Shown piece by piece: positions 1-9,000 of a stretch of 64,000 nt of DNA. Where the stretch lies: positions 2,777,157-2,841,156 of the forward strand of contig NZ_JAEHGE010000001.1 in NCBI RefSeq assembly GCF_016097415.1. The letters are read 5' to 3'. This stretch comes from a sulfur-oxidizing endosymbiont of Gigantopelta aegis. Lineage in GTDB: Bacteria > Pseudomonadota > Gammaproteobacteria > GRL18. The position numbers and the translations under genes are program-made. The notes below the pieces were generated by a model. That model made no database searches and had not been told where the DNA came from. It saw only the letters and a list, made by a program, of their open reading frames with translations. How positions within the stretch are numbered: the first letter of the stretch is position 1; the number at the start of each line of letters is the position of its first letter.

Positions 1-66
1 AGTCGCTTTCATCACACAGTGATTACAAGACATTCCGGTGATTTTTAAATTAATAACATTTCTCAT
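1..66 (-). CDS. HMA-domain copper chaperone, N-terminal part (runs off window)
   Basis: The first 22 codons of a gene that continues beyond the left edge. The visible protein begins MRNVINLKITGMSCNHC, with the GMxCxHC metal-binding motif of heavy-metal-associated (HMA) domains such as CopZ/Atx1. The start is well supported because AGGAG lies a few bases upstream on the minus strand. It follows copA in the same direction, with a gap of only 36 bases, so it is probably the last gene of a copA-copZ unit, delivering Cu(I) in the cytoplasm. It could also be the first domain of a longer HMA protein, because the end is not in the window. Confidence 0.8.
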   Translation of the reverse strand, partial: MRNVINLKITGMSCNHCVMKAT

Positions 67-102
67 AATATTCTCCTATTTTTAAATTCTTTATATTTGA
101 AC

Positions 103-3100
103 TTAAGGTTTAAAAAATCTTAATCGATTGGCATTGGCCACAACAGTGACTGATGACATGGCCATAGCAGCGCTTGCAAACGCTGGCGCTAATAACCAAC
201 CCGTTAGAGGGTAAAATACTCCTGCTGCTAAGGGTATGCCAATGACATTGTAAATAAATGCACCAAATAAATTTTGTTTTATATTTCTTATAGTTGCCGT
301 GGAAATAGCGATTGCTGTACCGACATTCATTAAAGAGTTTCCCGCCAAGGTAATATCAGAATTTTCAATAGCAACATCAGTACCACTACCAATTGCAAAA
401 CCGGTATTAGCCTGTGCTAAAGCAGGTGCATCATTCACGCCGTCGCCTACCATTCCAACCAAAAATCCTTCTGCTTGTAATGCTTTAACAATTTTTAATT
501 TATCTTCCGGCATCACTTGGCTATGTACTTCTTCGATACCTAATTCATCAGCAACAGCCTGAGCTGTTTTATGGCTATCACCTGAACACATAACCACTTT
601 AATATTCTTTTGTTTCAAGTTTGCAATGGCTGCAGGAGTATCCGCCCGAATGGGGTCTTTTAAAGCAATTAAACCCAACAACTGTTGCTCACTCGCAAGC
701 CAGATGGGTGTCGCTGAAGATTCTGCAAGCTTTTCAGCCTGTGACTGCAATTCTTCAGAGACTTTAACCTTGTTGTCCAGCATAAAGGCTAAATTACCTA
801 ATTGAATATTGCTATTTTTTACTATAGCTTGCACTCCCCTGCCTTCCACAGCTAAAAAAGAATCAATATCTAATAAAGCAATGCACCTTTCGTCACTCGC
901 TTTAAGAATAGCTTCGGCGAGAGGATGTTCAGAATTTGTTTCAAGTGACGCTGCTAATTGTAAAAGACTATTCTCATCAAATTCCTGTAAATCATCCTTG
1001 GTGTCTTCTAAATCAGGATTAACAATAATTTTTGTCACTGTTGGACGTCCCTGAGTTAAAGTACCTGTTTTATCAACAACGATATGAGTTAAGGTACTAG
1101 CTGTTTGCAGGGCATCAGAGTTTTTAATTAGAATGTTGAGCTGTGCGGCTTTACTGGTTCCCATCATTATGGCAATGGGAGTTGCAAGACCCAGAGCACA
1201 AGGACATGCTATCACTAAAACAGCGATTCCCGCTGTAAGAGCATAGGCAAGTTGTGGTTCAGGGCCAACAAAGAACCAGATAAAAAATGTACTAATAGAC
1301 ACTACAATAACAATAGGCACAAATACTGATGCAATTTTATCCACCATTCGACCAATAGCAGGCTTGGTCATTTGAGCCTGTTTCACCATATTAATAATCT
1401 GTGATAAGGTCGTATCATCGCCCATTTTATTTACAGCGAAAATAAAACTACCCGATTTATTAATTGTACCACCGGTCACTTTATCGTCGATCGATTTCTT
1501 AACAGCTAAGGGTTCTCCGGTCAACATAGACTCATCTACCGTTGAAGAACCTTCCACAATACTACCATCAATTGCAATCCTTTCACCCGGTTTAACCTTG
1601 ATTAAATCCCCCATTTGTAAGAGTGATACGGGTAAGGTAACATCGCTATTCTCATAAATAATGGTCGCAGTTTTAGGCGCTAACTCCACGATACTGGCGA
1701 TTGATTCACTCGTAGTACGTTTTGCTTTCACTTCCAAGGCGTGACCAAACTGTAGAAATGCTAAAATAATGACTCCTGCGTCAAGGTACAAATGCCCTCC
1801 CCCTGGTATAAATTCAGGGTCAATGATAATAAGTAAGGATGAAAGCCATGCAGCTGATGTGCCTAAGGCAACTAGAGTATCCATATTAGACGATAAGTGT
1901 TTCGCTTGTTTTACTGCAGTTATATAGTAATTTCGACCACTGAACCACATCGTAAAAAGGCAAACCAAGGCAACAATAAACCAAAATAATTGCGTACTAA
2001 TACCATAAAACTGCGTATTACTGCTGAGTTCTGGAAACCAGTTAAAATGCTCAGCAGTCATCAGTGTTGCGCCCACACTACCTGCCCAAATCGCACGTTG
2101 CCATGATTTGCGTATTTCTATTTTCGTTTTTCTAGCTTGCTCAAAATAAGGATTTTCATACTGCTCATTAATTGTTGCATCGATGCCAGCATTTTTAAGA
2201 ATGACTAGTAATTTTGCTGGATGCAAGGTGCTGGTGATTTTAACAGTAATATCATTCTTTGAGTCAAGAAAGTTTGAGTCAAGAAAGTTTAACTCAGAAA
2301 TATCAGCTTTTTCATCGGCTGAAGACGTTTTTATATAAGATGAAAAACATGCATTGACTTTATCTTTCAATAAGGTGAATTCTTTTTCATTTTGAACGTT
2401 TTTTAAAATGATTTGATAAGCATTACTGGTTTTTTTTTGTTCAATTAAATGTGCATCATAACCTTGATCAATAATCGCATTAATAACACTTTGTGGCTCA
2501 CCACCTAATATCTGAGCGGTCTTTTCAAGTAGATTGACACTGCCTTCAATCACACCCGATACAGACATAATGGCTTTTTCTACTGATGAGACACAACTGG
2601 AACAGGTCATATCTTCAATTAAAATGGCATAGTAGTGATTTGATTGCGTTGATTTTGTTTGTTCTTTTATACTGGCATTATAGCCTTGATCAATAATCGC
2701 ATTAACAACCTCTGTTGCCGAACCACCATGAACCTGGGCAATGTGTTCAAGTAAATTGACAGCAACATCGCTCACACCAGAAACGGATAATATGGCTTTT
2801 TCAACACTTGAAACACAACTAGAACAGGTCATATCTTCAATGTTAATAATATAAGGTATAGAGACATCGTTAACGTTAGGGGTAATATTCATTCTGTTGC
2901 TTACAGTTTTAGAATCATCTGAACCATTAATGTCACAGGATTCTGGAATGTCTGCAATGGGATGTGCAGGATAACCTGCCAGTGTTATAGCTTCTATGAC
3001 TTCATGTGGTAAACCACCTTTAATACGAGCCAGGGAATTCTCTAAATCGACATCAATTGACTCGACATTACTTATAGCCAAGGCCGCTTTGCTGACACTC

Positions 3101-3168
3101 GCTACGCAATGTTCACAAGTCATATCTTCGATACCAATAGAATATGATTTGGTTTGATTTTCACTCAT
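103..3168 (-). CDS. copA: Cu(I)-exporting P1B-type ATPase with three HMA domains
   Basis: Inner-membrane pump that uses ATP to export Cu(I) (or Ag(I)) from the cytoplasm. Seen: three N-terminal metal-binding domains with MTCxxC motifs near residues 16, 114 and 187; the actuator TGEP loop; the transmembrane CPC metal site in ACPCALGLATP; the phosphorylation motif DKTGTLT; and GDGVNDAPAL near the C-terminus. At 1021 residues it is longer than the usual ~750-830. The excess is the third HMA domain plus residues ~250-335, which look like a fourth HMA fold without cysteines and contain a duplicated NFLDS stretch (15-bp direct repeat around 2265-2295). It is transcribed towards the small HMA protein at the left edge. 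No metal box of the kind seen upstream of its neighbours was found ahead of it, so control may be separate (CueR-like regulation is common for copA, but no site was identified). Confidence 0.95.
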   Translation of the reverse strand: MSENQTKSYSIGIEDMTCEHCVASVSKAALAISNVESIDVDLENSLARIKGGLPHEVIEAITLAGYPAHPIADIPESCDINGSDDSKTVSNRMNITPNVNDVSIPYIINIEDMTCSSCVSSVEKAILSVSGVSDVAVNLLEHIAQVHGGSATEVVNAIIDQGYNASIKEQTKSTQSNHYYAILIEDMTCSSCVSSVEKAIMSVSGVIEGSVNLLEKTAQILGGEPQSVINAIIDQGYDAHLIEQKKTSNAYQIILKNVQNEKEFTLLKDKVNACFSSYIKTSSADEKADISELNFLDSNFLDSKNDITVKITSTLHPAKLLVILKNAGIDATINEQYENPYFEQARKTKIEIRKSWQRAIWAGSVGATLMTAEHFNWFPELSSNTQFYGISTQLFWFIVALVCLFTMWFSGRNYYITAVKQAKHLSSNMDTLVALGTSAAWLSSLLIIIDPEFIPGGGHLYLDAGVIILAFLQFGHALEVKAKRTTSESIASIVELAPKTATIIYENSDVTLPVSLLQMGDLIKVKPGERIAIDGSIVEGSSTVDESMLTGEPLAVKKSIDDKVTGGTINKSGSFIFAVNKMGDDTTLSQIINMVKQAQMTKPAIGRMVDKIASVFVPIVIVVSISTFFIWFFVGPEPQLAYALTAGIAVLVIACPCALGLATPIAIMMGTSKAAQLNILIKNSDALQTASTLTHIVVDKTGTLTQGRPTVTKIIVNPDLEDTKDDLQEFDENSLLQLAASLETNSEHPLAEAILKASDERCIALLDIDSFLAVEGRGVQAIVKNSNIQLGNLAFMLDNKVKVSEELQSQAEKLAESSATPIWLASEQQLLGLIALKDPIRADTPAAIANLKQKNIKVVMCSGDSHKTAQAVADELGIEEVHSQVMPEDKLKIVKALQAEGFLVGMVGDGVNDAPALAQANTGFAIGSGTDVAIENSDITLAGNSLMNVGTAIAISTATIRNIKQNLFGAFIYNVIGIPLAAGVFYPLTGWLLAPAFASAAMAMSSVTVVANANRLRFFKP

Positions 3169-3260
3169 AGATAAACCTGATTAATTAAACTGAATTCTGG
3201 ATGCTAAATTAGCTGAATATTATCGCATTATTGATAGCGTCTAACAATCAGCAAGGCATT

Positions 3261-3298
3261 AAAAAAGCCTCGAGTTTTTAAGGGCTCGAGGCTTTTTT
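3261..3298. terminator. Strong bidirectional Rho-independent terminator
   Basis: A 14-bp perfect inverted repeat, AAAAAAGCCTCGAG paired with CTCGAGGCTTTTTT, encloses a 10-base loop. The A-run on one side and T-run on the other make it work in both directions. It sits just downstream of the minus-strand Met-rich protein gene and upstream of copA, and so insulates copA from read-through. Confidence 0.9.
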
Positions 3299-3328
3299 GT
3301 TTAGACTCAAATAAAACCGAGTTAAAAC

Positions 3329-3748
3329 TTAACGAAGTTGGTATTCATCAGCAGCTTCATCCCAAACAAAAACAGAATCAGGAGCAGATAAAATGACTTG
3401 ACTGACAACAACTTGCTCCATCATAGCTTCAAGCATGCTGATGCGAGTTTCCATTTTTGACATTTTATCCATGTGATCCTTACCCATCATTGAATTCTTA
3501 TCACCTTTCATCGTACTCATCATAGCACTCATACCCTTCATGTGCGTTTTCATCATTGATTTACGCTTGGCAGGATCTTTTTCTTGCTGAATTTTTTTCA
3601 TATCCGCTTTCATTGACTTCATGCTAGCGCTCATATCGCTTGACATGCTCATAGCCATACCATCAGAATGCTTATGATCATCGCCTGCATAAGCCATAGT
3701 GCTAGTGGCCAAAACTAGTGCTGTTGCAATCATTGTGATTTTTTTCAT
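3329..3748 (-). CDS. Methionine-rich periplasmic protein, putative copper binder
   Basis: Protein of 139 residues with a clear signal peptide (MKKITMIATALVLATSTMAYA, cleavage after AYA). The mature part begins with a His/Asp-rich stretch (GDDHKHSDG) and is full of methionine and lysine (repeated MSxxM, MKxxM, MMxxM patterns). Such composition is typical of periplasmic Cu(I)/Ag(I) binding or buffering proteins, but I do not recognise a named family. Its position between copA and a cytochrome c gene, and the shared metal-regulon box upstream (3864-3880), support a metal role. A strong terminator follows. The family is unknown; the function is inferred from composition and neighbours. Confidence 0.8.
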   Translation of the reverse strand: MKKITMIATALVLATSTMAYAGDDHKHSDGMAMSMSSDMSASMKSMKADMKKIQQEKDPAKRKSMMKTHMKGMSAMMSTMKGDKNSMMGKDHMDKMSKMETRISMLEAMMEQVVVSQVILSAPDSVFVWDEAADEYQLR

Positions 3749-3863
3749 TTGTAAATCTCCATATATATAAATAAATTTTTGATTAACATCCTAAAACAAG
3801 TTAGACATTTATTAAAATATTTAACTTGTATTAAGTATATAAAATCTTATATTACACAATGAT

Positions 3864-3880
3864 GACATGAACATTAAATA
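3864..3880 (-). promoter_or_regulatory. Metal-regulon box upstream of the Met-rich protein
   Basis: The minus strand reads TATTTAATGTTCATGTC, matching the core shared by six promoters in this window. About 25-27 nt downstream there is an AT-rich TATATA-like -10. The box lies ~115 bp upstream of the Met-rich gene's start. The sequence match is seen directly; the role as an activator site is inferred from recurrence. Confidence 0.6.
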
Positions 3881-3902
3881 TAATTCATCTTAGCTAAAAC
3901 GT

Positions 3903-4550
3903 TTAGTGTGAGTGATTATGTCCATCATCGGCTACAGGTTTTTCTTCTACATGATGAACAGGGGTTGATTCTGAACTGCCATCATGGTGATCGCTGGTCT
4001 CACTACTGATGCTGCTTTGTTCACCATGCCCACCTGCTCCATGACTATGACCACCACCACTGGATGTAGATAATTTTGTATATTGCTCTGCTGAGTAGGA
4101 CTTAATTTTTTGCAAGAAGGCTACCATACCCCATATTTGCTCATCTGTGTGAGCAGGAGACCAGGCTGGCATTCCGGTCATTTTGATGCCATTTTTAATG
4201 ACCCAAAATTGAGCTTCTGGTGTGCTAGCGTATTCTTCACTAGTAAATACAGGAGGAGTAGGATATAGACCAGCATTCAATTCTGATGATTCAAGCCCTG
4301 GCGCAAGGTGACAGCCTGTGCACATTTCAGCATAATGAACCGCACCTTCTGTTATCTGTGCTGTATCAGTGAGATCAGGTACTTTAATATCAGCAGAACG
4401 GGTGCTAATGGAGCGTTTAAGAACAAATTTTAAAAACTGTTCTGTACTATTTAAGTGTTTATCATTAGCAGCGACATTGTACAATCCAAACCAGATGACC
4501 GACATGGCAATCAGTAAACCTATAACAGCAGCTATTATTATTGTTTTCAT
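3903..4550 (-). CDS. Membrane-anchored class I cytochrome c with His-rich tail
   Basis: Single N-terminal transmembrane anchor (KTIIIAAVIGLLIAMSVIW) followed by a periplasmic c-type haem domain: CTGCH haem attachment motif, then MTGMPAWSPAHTDEQIW, whose Met-Pro is the usual distal haem ligand region. The last ~45 residues are rich in His, Gly and Ser (GGGHSHGAGGHGE, HHDG, HNHSH), which suggests metal binding. The start chosen is the ATG at 4550, preceded by AAAGAGAATAAAGAAT; an upstream GTG/ATG adding eight residues (4574) is less likely. It is divergent from the SHOCT gene, and the shared intergenic region carries the large palindromic metal box. Likely role: electron transfer coupled to metal redox chemistry or stress, by context only. 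Confidence 0.88.
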   Translation of the reverse strand: MKTIIIAAVIGLLIAMSVIWFGLYNVAANDKHLNSTEQFLKFVLKRSISTRSADIKVPDLTDTAQITEGAVHYAEMCTGCHLAPGLESSELNAGLYPTPPVFTSEEYASTPEAQFWVIKNGIKMTGMPAWSPAHTDEQIWGMVAFLQKIKSYSAEQYTKLSTSSGGGHSHGAGGHGEQSSISSETSDHHDGSSESTPVHHVEEKPVADDGHNHSH

Positions 4551-4623
4551 ATTCTTTATTCTCTTTAATCTCAAATAATTAGTGTCAAATTTTGTACTAT
4601 TTTAATTCATTTATTGTGTCGCT

Positions 4624-4667
4624 AACCTTACATGAACATTACATTTAATTAATGTTCATGTAAGGTT
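4624..4667. promoter_or_regulatory. Palindromic metal-regulon operator between divergent genes
   Basis: Perfect 17-bp inverted arms, AACCTTACATGAACATT (4624-4640) and AATGTTCATGTAAGGTT (4651-4667), separated by 10 bp. Each arm is one copy of the regulon box facing one gene. Towards the cytochrome gene a TAAAAT hexamer starts 27 nt after the arm's GTAAGG, and towards the SHOCT gene a GATACT hexamer starts 26 nt after it. The geometry suggests that a dimeric activator serves both promoters. Confidence 0.7.
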
Positions 4668-4761
4668 AAATTCACTCTGATATGTGATACTGCTTTTTAT
4701 ATAGACAAGCTTATTCGAAATAAATTCGATAATTATTTTCAAAAAATTGAGGTCTTTTAAT

Positions 4762-5178
4762 ATGATGAATAATGGTTTAGAGATTGAGTCAATCGGCTAC
4801 CAAACCATGGGCTACGGCGCTAATGGGATTTTTTGGGTTTTATTATTTATTCTCATTGTCTGGCTTATTTCTGTTTTAATGAATAAAAAAAATAACAATC
4901 AAGATAACAGCCATGAGCAAGATGACAGCCGTGAGCAAGATGACAGCCGTGAGCAAGATGACAGCCGTGAGCAAGATGACAGCCGTGAGCAAGATGACAG
5001 CCGTGAGCGAGATGACAGCCGTGAGCGAGATAACAGACGTGAGCAAAATAACAGCCATGATAGATCTGAACGCAATAATAGCCCAGTCGAAATATTACAA
5101 AAACGTTATGCCGAAGGACGTATTAACGAAGAGGAATACAATAAACGGATGGCTCACCTGCATAAAAGTATAGACTAA
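4762..5178 (+). CDS. SHOCT-domain membrane protein with QDDSRE tandem repeats
   Basis: Short N-terminal region, one transmembrane helix (IFWVLLFILIVWLISVLM), a very hydrophilic linker made of nine six-residue units (QDNSHE, QDDSRE x5, RDDSRE, RDNRRE, QNNSHD), and a C-terminal SHOCT motif (PVEILQKRYAEGRINEEEYN). SHOCT is a short C-terminal oligomerisation/adaptor motif of unknown exact function. The start chosen is ATG 4762, preceded by TGAGG; the TTG at 4747 overlaps that ribosome site. The linker is encoded by perfect 18-bp repeats that could change in number without breaking the frame. A second SHOCT protein (21309-21512) lies in the operon containing the two-component system. Regulated by the palindrome at 4624-4667. 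Confidence 0.85.
   Translation: MMNNGLEIESIGYQTMGYGANGIFWVLLFILIVWLISVLMNKKNNNQDNSHEQDDSREQDDSREQDDSREQDDSREQDDSRERDDSRERDNRREQNNSHDRSERNNSPVEILQKRYAEGRINEEEYNKRMAHLHKSID
4900..5061 (+). repeat. 18-bp in-frame tandem repeat, nine units
   Basis: The unit CAAGATGACAGCCGTGAG is repeated head to tail nine times. Five central units are identical and the outer units carry a few substitutions. Each unit encodes six residues (QDDSRE type). Degenerate outer units with identical inner ones are typical of repeat expansion by slippage. Confidence 0.95.
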
Positions 5179-5247
5179 AATAGCCCTATACTTTTATCAG
5201 ATGATAGTTGAGATAATTTAAGCAATTCAATATAAGAAAAAATCTTT

Positions 5248-5736
5248 CTAATATTGATTGACCACCGCAGCCTTTCCTGACTTATCAAATTCATAAACAG
5301 AATATTTATCAACTCGATTACCTTCCATACCAGGCGACCCCATCGGCATCCCAGGTACAGCTAGACCAGTGACCTGACGTTTTTCTTGCAATAATTTTTT
5401 TATGTCATCCGCCGGGACATGGCCTTCTATCACATAACCACCAACAATAGCAGTATGACAAGACCTTGCCCCCATTGGTACTCCATTTTTGTCCTTAATT
5501 GCCGTCATATTATCAGTATCAATAGCATTTACTTTAAAACCATTGTCTTCCAGGTGAGACACCCATTTTTTACAACAACCACAAGTAGGTGATTTATACA
5601 CGGTGACAACATTTTCATCAGCATAACTTTCATCTGTTTGTAAGACTAAAATCAACACAATAAAAGATACAAAGGCAGCTGAAAAAATATACATAAAAAA
5701 ATTGTTTTTCTGCGCTTTATTATTGGTTTGTGACAT
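5248..5736 (-). CDS. DUF411 family metal-binding protein, membrane anchored
   Basis: N-terminal signal-anchor (FFMYIFSAAFVSFIVLILVL), then a DUF411 domain: VVTVYKSPTCGCCKKWVSHL with the CGCC metal motif, GARSCHTAIVGGYVIEGHVP, and GLAVPGMPMGSPGME with its Met-rich loop. DUF411 proteins are recurrent partners of copper/silver efflux systems and are thought to be periplasmic metal-binding proteins. It is the last gene of the tolC-cusB-cusA-P-II-like operon, 11 bases after the previous stop, with AAGGA before its ATG. It converges on the SHOCT gene. Confidence 0.9.
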   Translation of the reverse strand: MSQTNNKAQKNNFFMYIFSAAFVSFIVLILVLQTDESYADENVVTVYKSPTCGCCKKWVSHLEDNGFKVNAIDTDNMTAIKDKNGVPMGARSCHTAIVGGYVIEGHVPADDIKKLLQEKRQVTGLAVPGMPMGSPGMEGNRVDKYSVYEFDKSGKAAVVNQY

Positions 5737-5747
5737 AAAATTATTCC

Positions 5748-6059
5748 TTATTTTTCTGCTAATTTTTTTACATTGAGTAATTTTGAAACGGGTTCAATAG
5801 CGACTAATCCACCGCCTTCTGTCATGCTCATTGACAAATCAGCCAATACTTGAGCAATTTCATCGGCCTGTTCGATGCTGGTATAAATTTCTACTTTTAA
5901 GCTATCACACAAGCCTAATTGTAAAAAATGATTGGCATAATCACCATAGCCTTGGACGTGACTCACCGTCACACCGGGTACATTTAATTTTTTTATTTCT
6001 TCACTGATTAAATTATAATCAGTGATATTTATTAGCATAATAACTTTACAATATGACAT
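5748..6059 (-). CDS. P-II-like protein of the metal efflux operon
   Basis: About 100 residues with a P-II/GlnB-like ferredoxin fold pattern: KVIMLINITDYNLISEEIKKLNVPGVTVS at the N-terminus and a C-terminal MTEGGGLVAIEPVSKLL. A canonical T-loop with Tyr51 is not evident. P-II-like proteins are frequently encoded directly after CusA/CzcA-type pumps and are suspected to sense metal or nucleotide state; their action is not established. Starts 22 bases after the cusA stop. ATG at 6059 or TTG at 6065 are both possible, because AAGGAG sits 5 bases before the TTG and 11 before the ATG. Confidence 0.78.
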   Translation of the reverse strand: MSYCKVIMLINITDYNLISEEIKKLNVPGVTVSHVQGYGDYANHFLQLGLCDSLKVEIYTSIEQADEIAQVLADLSMSMTEGGGLVAIEPVSKLLNVKKLAEK

Positions 6060-6081
6060 GAGCAATAAATCTCCTTGTTAC

Positions 6082-9000
6082 TTACGAAAGCGATGCATTT
6101 TTAGTTTCATCAGTTGAGGGACAGGCTTTAAGTGTCACTGATTTCCATAAGTAATAGATAGCAGGGATCACCAACAAGGTTAATACAACTGAGCTAAGCA
6201 TTCCACCAATCATTGGTCCAGCGATACGTTGCATGACTTCTGAGCCAGTTCCCGAACTAAACATAATCGGAATTAAACCCACAACAATTGCCGCCACGGT
6301 CATAACAATAGGACGAACTCTTTGACCTGCACCCGTCATCACAGCCAATTTTACATCATCTTTAGTTAAACATTGCCCTTTACTTTGTGCATCATCAGCA
6401 AACTTACAATAGGACTGATTCAGATAAACCAACATTAACACACCAATTTCTACTGTCACACCGGCCAAAGCAATAAAACCTACGCCGACAGCAACCGACA
6501 TATCAAACTTGAGTAAATACATAAGCCAGAAACCGCCAATTAATGCGAAAGGTAACGTGCCCATAATGATCATTACTTCAATAATATTTCTAAAGTTAAT
6601 ATAAAGCAGCAAGACAATAATACCTAGTGTTAAAGGAATAACCACTGTCAGGCGTTCTTTTGCTCGCACCATATATTCATACTGACCTGACCAGGCAAGC
6701 GAATAACCAGCAGGAAGTTCTACTTGTTCAGCCACAATACGTTGTGCTTCGGCAACATAAGAACCCAAATCACGACCTTCGATATCAACCAGCGTCCAAC
6801 CATTCAATCGTGCATTTTCACTCTTGATTGCTGGTGGTCCATCAGCGACATAAATATCTGCTACATCCGATAATGCGATGCGTTGATTACTCTTAGTGAC
6901 CAATGGTAGCAATCTGATTTTATCAACAGAATCTCGATAACTCTGAGGATAACGTACATTGATAGGATAGCGTTCCAAACCCTCAATGGATTGGGAAACA
7001 CGCATACCACCAATAGCAGTCATAATAACCTGTTGGATATCCGCTATATTGAGCCCATAACGCGCGGCTTTATCGCGATCAATGTCTGCTTTAATATAAC
7101 GTCCACCGGCGACACGTTCAGAATAAACTGAAGCCGTCCCTTCTACATCTTTAAGCACTAGCTCCAATTGTTTACCGACTTTTTCAATTTCTTTTAAGTC
7201 AGGGCCTGAGACTTTAATGCCAACGGGGGTTTTAATACCTGTTGCTAGCATATCAATTCGAGTCTTAATGGGCATTACCCAGGCATTAGTTACACCTGGA
7301 AATTTAACTAATTTATCCAGTTCTTTACGTAAACTTTCTGTGGTGACCCCCTCTCGCCATTCACTCTTTGGCTTTAATTGAATGGTTGTTTCAATCATGG
7401 TTAGAGGTGCGGGGTCAGTCGCAGTTTCTGCTCGGCCTATTTTACCGAAAACAGTTTTTACTTCCGGAATAGTTTTTATCAGTTTATCCGTTTGTTGCAG
7501 TAATTCTCTTGCTTTACCAATCGAAATACCTGGATAAGTAGTAGGCATATACATCAAATCACCCTCATCTAAGGGGGGCATAAATTCGCTACCAATTTGA
7601 GTGACTGGCCATAAACCAATTGCCAAAACAATACCTGAAATGAAAATCATTGTTTTTGGTGCATCTAAGACGTTTTTGATAATCGGGTTATATATCCAAG
7701 TCACTAGACGATTAACCGGGTTTTTATGTTCGGGTAAGATCTTTCCACGCACAAAGTAACCCATTAATACCGGCACCAAAGTAATAGATAAACCAGCAGC
7801 CATAGCCATTGCGTAGGTTTTGGTAAATGCTAAGGGAGCAAACATTTTACCTTCTTGTGCCTCCAGACTGAATACGGGCAAAAAGCTCATGGTGATAATC
7901 AATAGAGAGAAAAATAAAGGTGGTCCGACTTCAACTGACGCTTCAGCGATAATTTGCCAACGATTTTCATCGGTCAATGGTGTTTTTTCTATATGTTTAT
8001 GAACATTTTCAACCATCACAATAGCACCATCAACCATGGCACCAATAGCAATAGCAATACCACCTAATGACATAATATTGGCATTAAGTCCCTGCGCATG
8101 CATAATAATAAATGCACCGAGAATTCCGATGGGCAGACTGAAAATAATGACCAGTGAAGAACGAAAGTGAAACAGGAAGATGGCACAAATTAATACCACC
8201 ACAATAAATTCTTCTATGAGTTTTTCATACAAATTTTCAACTGCGTGATTAATTAATGTTGAACGATCATAAGTAGGAATGATCTCTACACCTTCAGGTA
8301 AGCCTAATTTTAATTCTTCAAGTTTTTCCTTAACCAGATCAATGGTTTTTTGAGCATTCTCACCAAATCGCATGACGACAAAGGCACCAACCACCTCACC
8401 TTCACCATTTAATTCAGCAATACCACGGCGCATTTGTGGGCCAATAATGACATCGGCAACATCTTTGAGTTGTAATGGTGTGCCATTAACGTTAAGTCCC
8501 AAGGGTACTTTCTTTATATCATCAATGCTGGTCAGATAGCCTGTTGCTGTGACCATATATTCAGCTTCACCTAATTCAAGCACTGAAGCTCCTGCTTCTT
8601 GGTTACCCCGTTGAACAGCTTTTTTAATTAAATCAAGTGGAATGTTATAAGCACGTAATTTTTCTGGGTCAACAATAATTTGATATTGTTTAACCATGCC
8701 GCCAATAGTGGCAATTTCTGACACCCCAGGGACTGTTTGCAATTCATATTTTAAGAACCAGTCTTGTAAACTACGCAATTGACTAATATCGGTTTTACCC
8801 GTTTTATCAACCAGCGCATAACCATAAACCCAGCCCACACCGGTCGCATCAGGCCCTAATTGTGAAGAGGCCGTTGCCGGTAATGAAGAGGCCACTTGAC
8901 TCAGATATTCGAGTACCCGAGAACGTGCCCAATACAGATCGGTGCCTTCTTCAAAAATGACATAAACATAGGAATCACCAAAGAAAGAATAGCCACGTAC

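Noticed and set aside
4876-5058. Antisense frame through the 18-bp repeat
   Set aside because: Low-complexity shadow of the SHOCT protein's coding repeat.
4900-5061. Regular repeats that could suggest a CRISPR array
   Set aside because: The units are head to tail without spacers and encode an in-frame protein linker.
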